From JBEKTW01 sp963727845 (lineage in GTDB: Bacteria > Bacteroidota > Ignavibacteria > UBA10030 > SZUA-254), in NCBI GenBank assembly GCA_963727845.1, contig CAVSHI010000006.1, forward strand, positions 1 to 64,000: a DNA stretch of 64,000 bases, written 5' to 3'. Position 1 is the stretch's first letter, and the number at the start of each line of letters is the position of its first letter. Shown here piece by piece: positions 18,390 through 27,580 of this stretch. The position numbers were made by a program, and so were the translations under genes. The notes beneath the pieces were generated by a model. That model was not told the DNA's origin, did not search any database, and saw nothing but the letters and a program-made list of their open reading frames with translations.

Positions 18390-18971
18390 ATGTCAGAGAA
18401 TGAAATAACCACTGAACTTCTAACTCTCCTCAAAGGCCTGGCCGACAAGAACCGCCTCAAGATCATCGGCCTTCTGTCCCAGCGGCCGCGTGCGGTAGAG
18501 GAACTCTCCGCGTCTCTCAAACTGGGCGCCTCCACAGTGTCCCATCATCTTTCCGTTCTGGGGAAAGCGGGACTCGTCGCGGGAAGGGTGCAGGGATACT
18601 ATAGCATTTATTCCCTCCAGTCGGGCCCGCTGGAGGTAATGGCGAAACGGTTCTTGAAACGCGAAGAGCTGAAGGGATTAGCCGAGGATGTGCCCGGGGA
18701 TGCGTACGACAAGAAAGTGCTCGCTGCATTTACGACGCCGGAAGGCCGGATCAAAACCTTTCCGATGCAGGAGAAGAAATTTCTGGTCCTTGTTCGATAC
18801 GTTCTTCGTGCGTTCGAGCCGGGTGTCCGGTATGCCGAGAAGCGCGTCAACGAAATTCTTTCCCGATTCAGCGAGGATACCGCGCGGCTCCGGCGGGCGC
18901 TTGTAGAGCATCGCTTCATGGCCCGGGAGGGCGGCGGCGGCGAGTATTGGCGTATCGATGTGGATAATTGA
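18390..18971 (+). CDS. ArsR-family transcriptional regulator with DUF2087 domain
   Basis: The N-terminal 80 residues form a winged helix of the ArsR type: LLKGLADKNRLKIIGLLSQR, then ELSASLKLGASTVSHHLSVLGKAGLV (recognition helix) and a wing. The rest (about 105-190) is a DUF2087 domain (FPMQEKKFLVLVRYVLRAFEPG, YAEKRVNEILSRF, ALVEHRFMAREGGGGEYWRI). No Cys cluster for metal sensing is visible, so the signal is unknown. ATG 18390 is preferred to an upstream TTG at 18345. Upstream, TCGATTTATTTCGA (18349-18362) is a short inverted repeat that could be an autoregulatory operator. The next two genes overlap or follow directly, forming a three-gene operon. Confidence 0.85.
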   Translation: MSENEITTELLTLLKGLADKNRLKIIGLLSQRPRAVEELSASLKLGASTVSHHLSVLGKAGLVAGRVQGYYSIYSLQSGPLEVMAKRFLKREELKGLAEDVPGDAYDKKVLAAFTTPEGRIKTFPMQEKKFLVLVRYVLRAFEPGVRYAEKRVNEILSRFSEDTARLRRALVEHRFMAREGGGGEYWRIDVDN

Positions 18972-18994
18972 ACATTTTGAAGGAGAAAAAATCC

Positions 18995-19240
18995 GTGGAC
19001 AAATATGTGAAAGTGATTGAATTCGAGAACGTGGCGGAAGCGACGTTGATTCAATCCATACTGGAAAATGAGGACATTCCATTCATCATACGGTCGTACC
19101 GCGATTCAGCGTACGATGGGTTGTTCCAATTTCAAAAAGGATGGGGTCGCCTGGAAGCCCCGGAAGAGTTCAAGGAACGGATTCTACTGTTGTACAAGGA
19201 TATGAATCAGCAGGGTGGAAAGGAAATTCCCGGAGTATGA
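18995..19240 (+). CDS. DUF2007-domain putative signal-transducing protein
   Basis: Small soluble protein of about 81 residues. The pattern KVIEFENVAEATLIQSILENEDIPFII is typical of the DUF2007 fold, a ferredoxin-like domain found alone or joined to other proteins; biochemical function is unknown. GTG 18995 is chosen because AAGGAG (18980-18985) sits 9 bases before it; the earlier TTG at 18968 overlaps the regulator's stop. The stop overlaps the next gene's ATG (ATGA), so translation is coupled to the thioesterase. Confidence 0.8.
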   Translation: MDKYVKVIEFENVAEATLIQSILENEDIPFIIRSYRDSAYDGLFQFQKGWGRLEAPEEFKERILLLYKDMNQQGGKEIPGV

Positions 19241-19650
19241 CAATTAACTCTTCCCTGGAACGATTCGAGCTTCCTATCCAGGTCGTGCCTTCGGATATCG
19301 ATCAACTCGGCCATGTGAACAACGTCGTCTACCTGCGATGGGTGCAGGATGCGGCTGTCGCCCATTGGCAGTCGGCCGCAACGGCGGCACAACAGGCGGC
19401 GGTTTACTGGGTCATCGTGCGCCACGAAATCGACTACAAGCACCCCGCCCGGATGGGAGATTCGATCATTGCGCGCACCTGGGTTGGGAAAGGTGCACTC
19501 CACACCTTTGAACGCTATACTGAAATTCTGCGGGCACGTGACCGCCGCTTGCTGGCGCGTGCCTTGACATTATGGTGCCCCATTGATGCTCGAACGGGCA
19601 AGCCTGCCCAGGTGGGCGCCGACATCCGCGAACGGTTTTCCATTCCCTAA
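19237..19650 (+). CDS. acyl-CoA thioesterase, hotdog fold (4HBT type)
   Basis: 137 residues from ATG 19237, overlapping the previous stop. PSDIDQLGHVNNVVYLRWVQDA is the YbgC/4-hydroxybenzoyl-CoA thioesterase signature, with the Asp of DxLGHVNN as the likely catalytic residue. The remainder (HEIDYKHPARMGDSIIARTW, RALTLWCPIDARTGKP) fits a single hotdog domain. It probably hydrolyses an acyl-CoA in the cytoplasm; the chain specificity cannot be read from sequence. Co-transcription with an ArsR/DUF2087 regulator suggests regulated fatty-acyl metabolism. A 437-bp gene-free stretch full of repeats follows. Confidence 0.88.
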   Translation: MTINSSLERFELPIQVVPSDIDQLGHVNNVVYLRWVQDAAVAHWQSAATAAQQAAVYWVIVRHEIDYKHPARMGDSIIARTWVGKGALHTFERYTEILRARDRRLLARALTLWCPIDARTGKPAQVGADIRERFSIP

Positions 19651-19747
19651 GAGATATTGTCCGACCATCTCAGGATTTGACGAAGAGGGGTTTGCCCCTT
19701 TTTGTCATAGTGACTTGTAACGTCCTGATTCCACCACCCCTTTTGTC

Positions 19748-19876
19748 GAGGCTGTCCAAAAAGTCTCTTGTCTTGTCATGTTGAGCGAAGCGAAACATCT
19801 CTATGCACGAAAACGAGTGAGATTCTTCACTCCGTTCAGAATGACAATTCCTTTTTCTTACTTTTTGGACGGCCCC
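19748..19876. repeat. MITE-like element with nested palindrome
   Basis: The outer ends are inverted: AGGCTGTCCAAAAAGT (19749-19764) and ACTTTTTGGACGGCCCC (19860-19876). Inside is a diverged copy of the GTCAT...GAGCGAAGCGAA...ATCT palindrome (about 19775-19853). With no coding capacity and about 129 bp, it resembles a miniature inverted-repeat element; GGCTGTCCAAAAAGT-type ends are familiar from IS1182/IS4-like elements (recollection, not a search). Confidence 0.6.
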
Positions 19877-19948
19877 TGTATAGACTTGGGAGATGGGGAT
19901 AGAGGGGAGGTTTTACTTCTTGCGATGTCAATGTGATTCAAGTTCCAT

Positions 19949-20029
19949 AATCCGCAACCCTCACCCTGTCACTCCGTGACATCCCTCTCCCACTGGGAGA
20001 GGGAGCGAGGGTGAGGGTTGAAATGCGGA
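19949..20029. repeat. CCCTCACCC-type palindrome
   Basis: AATCCGCAACCCTCACCCT (19949-19967) is mirrored by AGGGTGAGGGTTGAAATGCGGAT (about 20007-20029, shown here split: AGGGTGAGGGTTG then AAATGCGGAT), and the centre is TCCCTCTCCCACTGGGAGAG, a near-perfect stem-loop. A sister copy is at 27581-27644. Lies between the thioesterase and the DUF5916 gene, which converge. Confidence 0.7.
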
Positions 20030-20087
20030 TGACATAACGACCCAAGGACTTATCAAAACCACTGGCGTGACACGATAGCGACTTCAC

Positions 20088-22346
20088 TCAGCTCCTGATC
20101 AGGTACTGAAGCTTCAAGAAGTATTGCCGGGCGGTCTTCGTTATACCGTACGGCTCCCCAAAATCTGAAAAAGTGTAGGTCGACCCCGCGTAAAATATTG
20201 TGTACGGGTTGAGTTTGTAGCTCACGAGCGGATAGAAGTCGATTTCCCCCGAGAATTCATCATACTGCCCGATCACGCGCAGGAACACTCTATTGGTAAA
20301 CTGATAAATGCCGGTTGCCCTCGCGATATACCCGTCATAGAAAAGGTCTCCGGTCGTGATGCTCGCCAGCCGCGCCCGCGAGTAGGAAAGGTCGGCCTCC
20401 AGTTGTGATGTGAGCTTGACCTGTGCCGTCGTGGTGATCGTATGGCCTCGTCCCACGTCAGCTTCGTCAACGCGCTTGATGAATTGCCCGAACGAGCCGT
20501 CGAAATAAAGCGTGAGAACACTTGAGGGACGGGAGTTGACGGTTATCTCTGTCCGGTTGACCGCGGTGAACCAGACACCTTTGTATAGCTCATCATTTAC
20601 AGCGAGGTAGTTGATACTAATATTCGTCTGACCCTTGAACTGAGCGTACAAACTGGGAACGGCCCAGAGCTCCTTGCGAACTCCATCGTAATTATAGTGG
20701 AGACCATTGTTGAGTGAGATCGACCATTGGTCGAGCCATGCATTGTTGGGATACCACGAATACTGCTGCTGGAGATAGGTCGTGCGGAGATTATTGTTCG
20801 GTATGAAACCGTCCTGCGCCTGGAACGTCGGGCCGCGATCCTGGTATTGGATGCCAAAGCTATAGTCGCGTGCGTTGCGTTGGAGGCTGAGCATCGTCGA
20901 CGATCCCGAGTAGTGCTCTCCATTGAATGCAGCATCATTACCGGTGCTGCCGAAGCTTCGCGTATCCGAAAAGACGGAGGTGTCATTCACTTCCTTCGTA
21001 TCCGCATAAAATACCTCTCCGCTGAAATAGTAGTTTTCCCAGAATTTGTATTTCCAGTCGACTCCGCCCAGGTAGTTGTGGGCAGCCCCGGTGTTGCGTG
21101 TCGTAACCATTCCTCCGAGAAAGTCTTCCTTACCAAAATCATAGCGCGCCCGGGCCACATTTGAATATGACTGAAGGTCCGTCGCGATGTAATCGCTCGT
21201 TTCTTCGCCGGGGATGATGAAGGGGGTATTCCGGTCGGATGCTGCCAGGTATGCAAACGAGAACGAGCCTGATTTCCCGATCACACGTGCCGCGCCGAGC
21301 GGGTTGTTGATGGTGCGGGAGTAATACGTCTGTGTCTGATTTTGAAACATATCGGCTCCCACGAGAAAAAAGGGTCGCTTCTCGGGATAGAACAGCGCGA
21401 AGTTGGAGTTGACGCTAATTTGCGTCGCATCCGACTCAACCTGACTGAAGTCCGGATTGTATACTCCTTCAACTGCAAAATCGGGAGTCGGGGCATAACG
21501 GACGCCGCCTCCCGCCCGTCCCGCTGACCTGCCATTCTCAAACCCTGAAGCGGGATTGGAAGCGTCGTTGAGCGCTCCGCTCTGCTGGCCGACAACGTAG
21601 GGGAGAAGCTCGACGGAAGTGGATCCCTCCACATCCCTGATCCCCACGATCGTGCCTGCCTGACACGGGAGGCATGGGTTGTTGCGGTCGATTGGAACCC
21701 ACGATATCTTTACCTGGCTTGCTCTCGGGTAATTCCTGATGAACTCAGCGACCCAACGTTGAACGGACTTCGACGGGAACCTCAAGCTCTTGAAAGGGAA
21801 AGCCATTACTGCCGTCCAGCCGGAGTCGTCGATCGCCGCAGCGGATTCCCACACCGCGTCGAAGCTTGCGTCCTCGTTGCTTCCCGTTCGAAGTAGGTCC
21901 CCCTGAATTCCATAAGGGTTTACCGCCATTTCGTACGATCGCTGGTAGTCCCCATACGTGTCCAGGATGACCATGACCCAATCATCATCAAAGAGCTTGT
22001 CCCGGTCGGTGATGTGAGCCCGGATATCCGACGGATGACTGTCTTTGCATTCGAAACCGAAATAAATGTAGCGCGCGTTGTACATCACGCGGACGGTCGT
22101 CTGCTGGGTGGCCGGTGTATTTTCCCCGGGCGTCACTTCATAGCTGATCTCCGACGGTCGTGACAGATTCCAGCGCGGGTCGTCCAGCTTGCCCGAAAGT
22201 TTGATGTCCTCGTTTATCCTTATGGCCTCAATATGTATCCTGGAAGAATCCATCACCTCGGCCGCGACTCTTTCCGCCTGAAAGAAGATGGAGACAAGGA
22301 ACAGCGCTACAAGGAATCGTTGATATGTCGACGATTGTGACATCAT
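20088..22346 (-). CDS. DUF5916 protein with N-terminal CBM9/DOMON-like domain, outer-membrane beta-barrel
   Basis: The start at 22346 (MMSQSSTYQRFLVALFL) gives a clean signal peptide ending VAAE. Residues about 35-215 are a carbohydrate-binding CBM9-like sandwich (ISGKLDDPRWNLSRPSE, YIYFGFECKDSHPSDIRA, AVNPYGIQGD, MAFPFKSLRFPS). The rest has the DUF5916 pattern (DFAVEGVYNPDFSQVESDATQISVN, FYPEKRPFFLVGADMFQN) followed by alternating amphipathic strands ending FLKLQYLIRS, as expected for an outer-membrane barrel. Such proteins are common in Bacteroidota; function is unproven and could be export or binding of a ligand. It is divergent from the DUF2723 gene over a 275-bp intergenic region. Confidence 0.8.
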   Translation of the reverse strand: MMSQSSTYQRFLVALFLVSIFFQAERVAAEVMDSSRIHIEAIRINEDIKLSGKLDDPRWNLSRPSEISYEVTPGENTPATQQTTVRVMYNARYIYFGFECKDSHPSDIRAHITDRDKLFDDDWVMVILDTYGDYQRSYEMAVNPYGIQGDLLRTGSNEDASFDAVWESAAAIDDSGWTAVMAFPFKSLRFPSKSVQRWVAEFIRNYPRASQVKISWVPIDRNNPCLPCQAGTIVGIRDVEGSTSVELLPYVVGQQSGALNDASNPASGFENGRSAGRAGGGVRYAPTPDFAVEGVYNPDFSQVESDATQISVNSNFALFYPEKRPFFLVGADMFQNQTQTYYSRTINNPLGAARVIGKSGSFSFAYLAASDRNTPFIIPGEETSDYIATDLQSYSNVARARYDFGKEDFLGGMVTTRNTGAAHNYLGGVDWKYKFWENYYFSGEVFYADTKEVNDTSVFSDTRSFGSTGNDAAFNGEHYSGSSTMLSLQRNARDYSFGIQYQDRGPTFQAQDGFIPNNNLRTTYLQQQYSWYPNNAWLDQWSISLNNGLHYNYDGVRKELWAVPSLYAQFKGQTNISINYLAVNDELYKGVWFTAVNRTEITVNSRPSSVLTLYFDGSFGQFIKRVDEADVGRGHTITTTAQVKLTSQLEADLSYSRARLASITTGDLFYDGYIARATGIYQFTNRVFLRVIGQYDEFSGEIDFYPLVSYKLNPYTIFYAGSTYTFSDFGEPYGITKTARQYFLKLQYLIRS

Positions 22347-22621
22347 CCTGATTGAAGTGGCATGTAGCTGAAGTACGCAAAACATCCGAACTTTGTTGCA
22401 GTGATAGATAGCGGATACCGTTCGTTCTCGCGGAATACGAACCGAACCGGATCTATTCTCAATGAACCATCAATAGGATTCGCCTTCAATTTGGTCTTTG
22501 CCTGAGGATTTGCTAAGTTTGTATGGCAATCGGCAGGGGGCGACGCGTATGTCTCTTTAAATGGCCGTTTTCTCAGCAAATTTGATCGTTCACCTCCACC
22601 ACTGTAACTTTAAAGGATAGT

Positions 22622-25516
22622 ATGAGCAATAAGTTTTTCCACCGTTTCATTGCGGCTTCAGTCTTTCTGATCTCGCTGATTCAATTCTTCATGACTGCCC
22701 AGCCATCGGTCTCCTTCTGGGACCCGGGTGAGCTCTCTGCTGCCGCGTACGCTCTGGAGGTGCCGCATCCTCCCGGTGGTCCGCTGTTCTCGCTCGTCGG
22801 ACATGTATTCTACTTGTTACCGCTTCCGGGTAATATCGGATTCAGGATGAATACCCTTTCTGTCGTTGCCAGCGCATTCTCAGTGTTGTTGCTGTATCTC
22901 ATTGCAGTCCGTCTCATGAAACTTTATAAAGGTGCGGAACCTCAGAATGTGCTCTCCGCGTGCGGCACATATTTTTCTGCGGCAATAGGCGCCCTGGCGT
23001 TTTCATTCTGTGATTCGGTTTGGTTCAACGGTGTCGAGAGCAACTACTTTGCGGCGAGCACACTGTTGTTCTCGCTCATCGTGTGGTTGACGCTCGTGTG
23101 GTATGAAAAGTCGGACGAACGCAAAAGCGGGAGATACCTGTTGTTGATCGCCTACCTCATCGGACTTTCCACGGGTGTGCATCTCATGAGTGTCCTCTCG
23201 ATTTTCGCAGTTGTCATGATTGTAGTTTTCAAACGCTACGTTGCCGACGATCGTCATTGCAAGACAACCGCCTTTATTTTTCTCGGGCACATCATCGTGT
23301 TAGTCGCAATTGCACTTGCGATGTGGAATAATGAGACGTCGCAACAGCCGCCGAACCCCGACGAATACAAAGCATACGACATGAACTTCATTTTGATCAT
23401 GGGCGCGGTGAGCGCCGTCATCGTCGGCCTCTTCTGGAAAAAGGTTCTCAAGAAGGATTCTTTTTATTCGCCCATCATATTCGGCGCGATTGCTCTTGCT
23501 TTCACTTTCGGCGGCATCTTCAAGTTGTTGCCGGATCTGCTGCGCCTCCTCGCAGATGACAGCAGTTTGAAAGGGATTGTCGTCCTTGCCATTTTCCTGG
23601 CTGTGCTCTCCTACATCGTCTACTGGTCAATTAAGAACAAGAAAACACTTCTGGCCATCGTCGTATTTTCCGTCATCCTGAACATAGTTGGGTTTACGAC
23701 CTTCACAACGACAATCATCAGGGCAAACCAGCATCCTGCCATGAATGAGAATGCACCGGTGAGCTTCTCACGCCTGGTCGAATACCTCAACCGCGAACAG
23801 TACGGTGATTGGCCGATATTTAAGCGGCGATGGTCCGGTGAACCTCAGCATCAGCGCACGTGGGCGAATTACAAAAGCGATCTTGATTTCTTTTTGCGCT
23901 ACCAGATCGACCATATGTACAATCGCTACCTGCTGTGGAATTTCGCCGGGCGGGAGTCGACAATCCAGGACACGGGGGTAAACTGGAAACAGTTATACGG
24001 TATACCACTCCTGGTGGGATTGTTGGGGTTGTATTTCCATTTTCGGAAGGACTGGAAAATTGCGTCCTCATTTCTTGTGCTATTCATTTTCATGGGATAC
24101 GGTATTCTCTTCTATCCTAATGCGCAGGAAATGCAGCCCCGGGAGAGGGATTATTTTTATGCAGGTTCTTTCTTTGTGTTCGCGCTCTGGATCTCGCTGG
24201 GCATCCGGGGCTTACTTGATGAAATCGAGAATAAATCCCTTACCACGGGTAAAGCAACGTCGTTGTTTGCCGGCATCCTTGTTCTTGGAACGATCCTCAT
24301 TCCCGGGAGGATGCTGCAGACGAACTACTTCACGCATGACCGGTCGAGGAACTGGGTCCCGTGGGACTATGCCTACAACCTCCTGCAAACCTGTGCCCCG
24401 AATGCAATCCTGTTTACGGGCGGTGACAACGATACATTCCCTCTATGGTATCTGCAGGACGTTGAAGGGATCAGGCGCGATGTCCGGATCGTCAACCTGA
24501 GCCTCGTCAATACCGGATGGTATGCCAAGCAGTTGAAACACGAGACTCCGTACGGCACCGCGGCGGTCAAAGTCAACTTGAGCGATGATGTCCTTGACAG
24601 ACTCCAGCCGATGCAATGGACGGCGCAGCAAGTGAAGCTTCCCGTGCCCCGCGAGGTCATCGATCAGTATCAGGTTACTGATACGGCGGTCATCAGAACG
24701 GGTGCGATCACATTTACCATGTCGCCCACATTAAACTACGGAAGCGTCGGCGCGATCAGGATGCAGGATATCATGGTGCGTGAGATCGTCCTGGCGAATG
24801 CGTGGCAGAGACCCATATATTTTGCGAGCACCAGCGGGGAGGATGTTAAGATCGGTTTGGGTGACTATCTGAAGATAGAAGGACTTGCGAGCCGGCTCGT
24901 TCCTGTAAAGAGGAACCTCGCGAGCACGATGCGTTACTCCATCGATGAACCGAGGATGCATAAGAATCTTCTGGAGGAGGCTCCGAATGTGAGTAAGACA
25001 TTCCAGCCGGGTTTTCTCTTCAGAGGGTTGAATGACAGCACGATCTTCTACGACGAAAATGAGGAGCGGATGGTGCTCAATTATAGAGGTTCGTTCTTGA
25101 TGCTCGCGTCGTACTACATTTCCGAAGCGCATGATAAAGATATGTGCCTTAAGACCCTGGATCGCATGGAACAGGTCTCTCCGGAAAATGTAGTGAAGAT
25201 GGATTACATGCAGGAATACTACACGGCATCCATGTATTATGCCTCCGGAGCTACCGCGAAATATCGGGTGATCGCTGACAAGGTTGCAGAGTCCGTACTC
25301 GCGAGGCTCGGTGACAATCCCACGGATGTGAACGAGGTCAACAGTCTTTACCAGATTCTCCTTGAGACATACGACAAGACCGCCCAGTACTCGAAAGCCG
25401 AGGAAATGCTCGAGCGACTTCTTCCCAGTTATCCCCAGGATGCAGGTTTGAAGCAGCAAATCGAACGATACAAAGGGCTGGCAGCACAACAGAAGAGCGG
25501 GAAATTGCCCCAGTGA
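22622..25516 (+). CDS. DUF2723 multi-pass membrane protein (TMEM260-like, GT-C fold), TPR-like tail
   Basis: 964 residues. The N-terminus has FWDPGELSAAAYALEVPHPPG GPLFSL, the DUF2723 hallmark in which the Asp/Glu of the first periplasmic loop is characteristic of GT-C glycosyltransferases; about a dozen hydrophobic helices follow to residue 550. The second half is soluble (FTGGDNDTFPLWYLQDVEGIRRDVRIVNLSL, then helical repeats). The family is related to human TMEM260, a protein O-mannosyltransferase, so transfer of a sugar to exported proteins is the working hypothesis. A weak ribosome site (AAAGGATAG) precedes ATG 22622. The msrB gene follows 58 bases later in the same direction. Confidence 0.85.
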   Translation: MSNKFFHRFIAASVFLISLIQFFMTAQPSVSFWDPGELSAAAYALEVPHPPGGPLFSLVGHVFYLLPLPGNIGFRMNTLSVVASAFSVLLLYLIAVRLMKLYKGAEPQNVLSACGTYFSAAIGALAFSFCDSVWFNGVESNYFAASTLLFSLIVWLTLVWYEKSDERKSGRYLLLIAYLIGLSTGVHLMSVLSIFAVVMIVVFKRYVADDRHCKTTAFIFLGHIIVLVAIALAMWNNETSQQPPNPDEYKAYDMNFILIMGAVSAVIVGLFWKKVLKKDSFYSPIIFGAIALAFTFGGIFKLLPDLLRLLADDSSLKGIVVLAIFLAVLSYIVYWSIKNKKTLLAIVVFSVILNIVGFTTFTTTIIRANQHPAMNENAPVSFSRLVEYLNREQYGDWPIFKRRWSGEPQHQRTWANYKSDLDFFLRYQIDHMYNRYLLWNFAGRESTIQDTGVNWKQLYGIPLLVGLLGLYFHFRKDWKIASSFLVLFIFMGYGILFYPNAQEMQPRERDYFYAGSFFVFALWISLGIRGLLDEIENKSLTTGKATSLFAGILVLGTILIPGRMLQTNYFTHDRSRNWVPWDYAYNLLQTCAPNAILFTGGDNDTFPLWYLQDVEGIRRDVRIVNLSLVNTGWYAKQLKHETPYGTAAVKVNLSDDVLDRLQPMQWTAQQVKLPVPREVIDQYQVTDTAVIRTGAITFTMSPTLNYGSVGAIRMQDIMVREIVLANAWQRPIYFASTSGEDVKIGLGDYLKIEGLASRLVPVKRNLASTMRYSIDEPRMHKNLLEEAPNVSKTFQPGFLFRGLNDSTIFYDENEERMVLNYRGSFLMLASYYISEAHDKDMCLKTLDRMEQVSPENVVKMDYMQEYYTASMYYASGATAKYRVIADKVAESVLARLGDNPTDVNEVNSLYQILLETYDKTAQYSKAEEMLERLLPSYPQDAGLKQQIERYKGLAAQQKSGKLPQ

Positions 25517-25574
25517 GGAGTTTTCACTCAAGGTGAATTGACAGGCATCGCGGTCATACTAAACAGATATTTCC

Positions 25575-26108
25575 ATGAAAAGAACAGCAGCCTTGCTGGT
25601 GATGATCTCCCTGGTGACGTTGGGTTGCGGGGACAAATCGGAGAAGCTTGTGAAAGCACAGCCTCCGGTTAACCCGTACTATTCTCGCACAGACACAACC
25701 GTTCTTGACCTCCCGGATTCCGCCTGGAAGGCCATCCTGCCCGACAGCGTTTACCAGGTCGCCCGCAGTAAGGCCACCGAGGAAGCCTTCACGGGCAAGT
25801 ACTATAAGTATACGGGCATCGGCACATACTATTGTGCGGCCTGCGGGAATGCGTTGTTCCGCTCAGATGCAAAGTTCGCCAGCACATGCGGCTGGCCGAG
25901 TTTCTTCGAGACTATTCGAAAGAACAGCGTCAGATATCAGCCGGATACTTCGTACGGTATGAACAGGATGGAGGTACTCTGCGGTCGATGCGGTGCCCAC
26001 CTCGGGCATTTGTTCGATGACGGCCCGCCGCCGACGGGGAAGCGGTATTGCATGAATTCCATCGTGCTTGACTTCTCGCCGGACAACAAGGACACGCCCG
26101 GACATTAG
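25575..26108 (+). CDS. msrB: peptide-methionine (R)-S-oxide reductase MsrB, lipoprotein form
   Basis: Reduces methionine-R-sulfoxide in proteins. The 177 residues start with a lipoprotein signal (lipobox LVTLGC, Cys18), so the enzyme is probably anchored in the cell envelope. Zinc is held by Cys87-x-x-Cys90 (YYCAAC) and Cys136-x-x-Cys139 (LCGRCG); the catalytic Cys159 is in RYCMNS. CGWPSF and GAHLGHLFDDGP are standard MsrB signatures. It lies directly behind the DUF2723 gene; a repair role for secreted proteins fits the strongly extracytoplasmic gene content. No paired MsrA is visible. Confidence 0.95.
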   Translation: MKRTAALLVMISLVTLGCGDKSEKLVKAQPPVNPYYSRTDTTVLDLPDSAWKAILPDSVYQVARSKATEEAFTGKYYKYTGIGTYYCAACGNALFRSDAKFASTCGWPSFFETIRKNSVRYQPDTSYGMNRMEVLCGRCGAHLGHLFDDGPPPTGKRYCMNSIVLDFSPDNKDTPGH

Positions 26109-26132
26109 CGGAGCACACCAGAACTCAATCGG

Positions 26133-27437
26133 TCAGCAAGCGATGCGGGCCAGTACTTCGGGTCCCCGCTGTTGGATTGACCGCCCTGAAATCATTTCTA
26201 TTTTTCTCTGCACCGAACGCAAGTAATCGAAGCTGAACGGGCTGTGCGGCTCAAGTTCGTCGATGTACGAACGCGTGAAGAATTTTCCCCCCCGGGCTAC
26301 GGCTTCGAATATGAGCACCCTGCAACACGACAAACTGAAATCGGACAACGTCCCGGCGTCCGGGCCTGAGAACACATCCTTCGCGCAAAAAATTTGTTGA
26401 GTGAAATTGAATAATCGATTTGTGGTTTGCTCAATCGACCGCTGCCCGGGATGCTTCGAGAAAATTGTGATGTGGGCGTTACCAAGATCCTGCTCTATGT
26501 CCTGCAGGTCGTCGATGAATTGCAGGGCAACGCCGTATCCGAACATAAATTCGGCAACATTTTCGGGAAGGTTTCCGGCGGTCAGGTAGGCATCTGCTAG
26601 AACGGAGGCGCCCCCTTTTCCCATGCTCACACCGAGAATCTCGCCTGTCGTCGGGGATATGCCATAATCTTGTTGTTCCAGGCTTTGCCTTTGAGCCCGA
26701 TGAATCGCCAGGAGACTCTCGTACACCATCGCGTGCGATGCCCGTGGAAACTCCGTCTCAATGTATTCGAGCAAGCGCTGGATCTTCTTCAACCGGGGGG
26801 ATGTGAGGTGCACTTCTGTGCCTGCGAGGAGTTCTTCCACCGTGGAGAGGAATCTCCGCTTGTCCGGGCGGGTTACATTTGGGTCGTCCAGCAAATTGTC
26901 GGTGTACGGGTACAAAAGGCTGTAGGCAAACGCCGACGGTGTCAGCGTCGCCTTTTTGCCCAGGTATGTCTGGATGCTGTTGACGATCAAAACATTTCTC
27001 AGGGCTTGATAAAGGTCCTCCTGAGAGAGTTGGGGATCAAACGCCGTCGCCCGGCGGACGAATTCGACTGCAGATGAAAAGTAACTGTCCAGAATATCCG
27101 CGGGCAGTCCGTGGCGCCCCGCGTGGGATGACCCCGACATGAACGGAACCACAAGTTCTTTTATCCGCTCCGGATGGATCTGTTCAGCGCCGTTCCATGC
27201 CTGTATTTCAGAGCGGGCTCTCGCGAGGAGCCTATCGAGATCGTTTTGGTGTATCTTCTGCTCTTCTGAGGAGTAACGCTTCTCAAGACAAGGTTTCTGG
27301 GAGGGAGTGTTTTCCCAAAGTTCCGAGAATTTCTTCTTCAGATCACGAATCGTGGTCGTGGTGCCGTCGCCGGGGACAGCCACGGTGCTTTTTCGTGTCG
27401 TCGTGAGTTCTCTCTCGTGTTGTCTGAGCTCAAACAT
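26133..27437 (-). CDS. class 1 isoprenoid biosynthesis-type enzyme of unknown product
   Basis: 434-residue all-helical protein without signal peptide. Two Asp-rich motifs lie in the order of the trans-isoprenyl diphosphate synthase fold: DNLLDD at 180-185 and DDLQD at 309-313 (in GYGVALQFIDDLQDIEQDLGN). The second is a good metal-binding DDxxD; the first is shorter than the usual prenyltransferase FARM motif and the FQ-type specificity residues are not obvious, so it may be a terpene-synthase-like enzyme or a head-to-head synthase rather than a chain-elongating one. It stands alone, convergent with msrB and followed by no other isoprenoid gene. Product cannot be inferred from sequence. Confidence 0.7.
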   Translation of the reverse strand: MFELRQHERELTTTRKSTVAVPGDGTTTTIRDLKKKFSELWENTPSQKPCLEKRYSSEEQKIHQNDLDRLLARARSEIQAWNGAEQIHPERIKELVVPFMSGSSHAGRHGLPADILDSYFSSAVEFVRRATAFDPQLSQEDLYQALRNVLIVNSIQTYLGKKATLTPSAFAYSLLYPYTDNLLDDPNVTRPDKRRFLSTVEELLAGTEVHLTSPRLKKIQRLLEYIETEFPRASHAMVYESLLAIHRAQRQSLEQQDYGISPTTGEILGVSMGKGGASVLADAYLTAGNLPENVAEFMFGYGVALQFIDDLQDIEQDLGNAHITIFSKHPGQRSIEQTTNRLFNFTQQIFCAKDVFSGPDAGTLSDFSLSCCRVLIFEAVARGGKFFTRSYIDELEPHSPFSFDYLRSVQRKIEMISGRSIQQRGPEVLARIAC

Positions 27438-27580
27438 GCATTGATAAGGGGATGTCTCCGTGAATATACGACGGGGCGTTGATAAAGATTCATTGACAGG
27501 CCAGAGCGTGGGAGTCCGATGGACTTCTCCCGGGTAAGTTGCAGGGGCATGAGGGAATTACGACGAGCTCGCGTCCCTAC

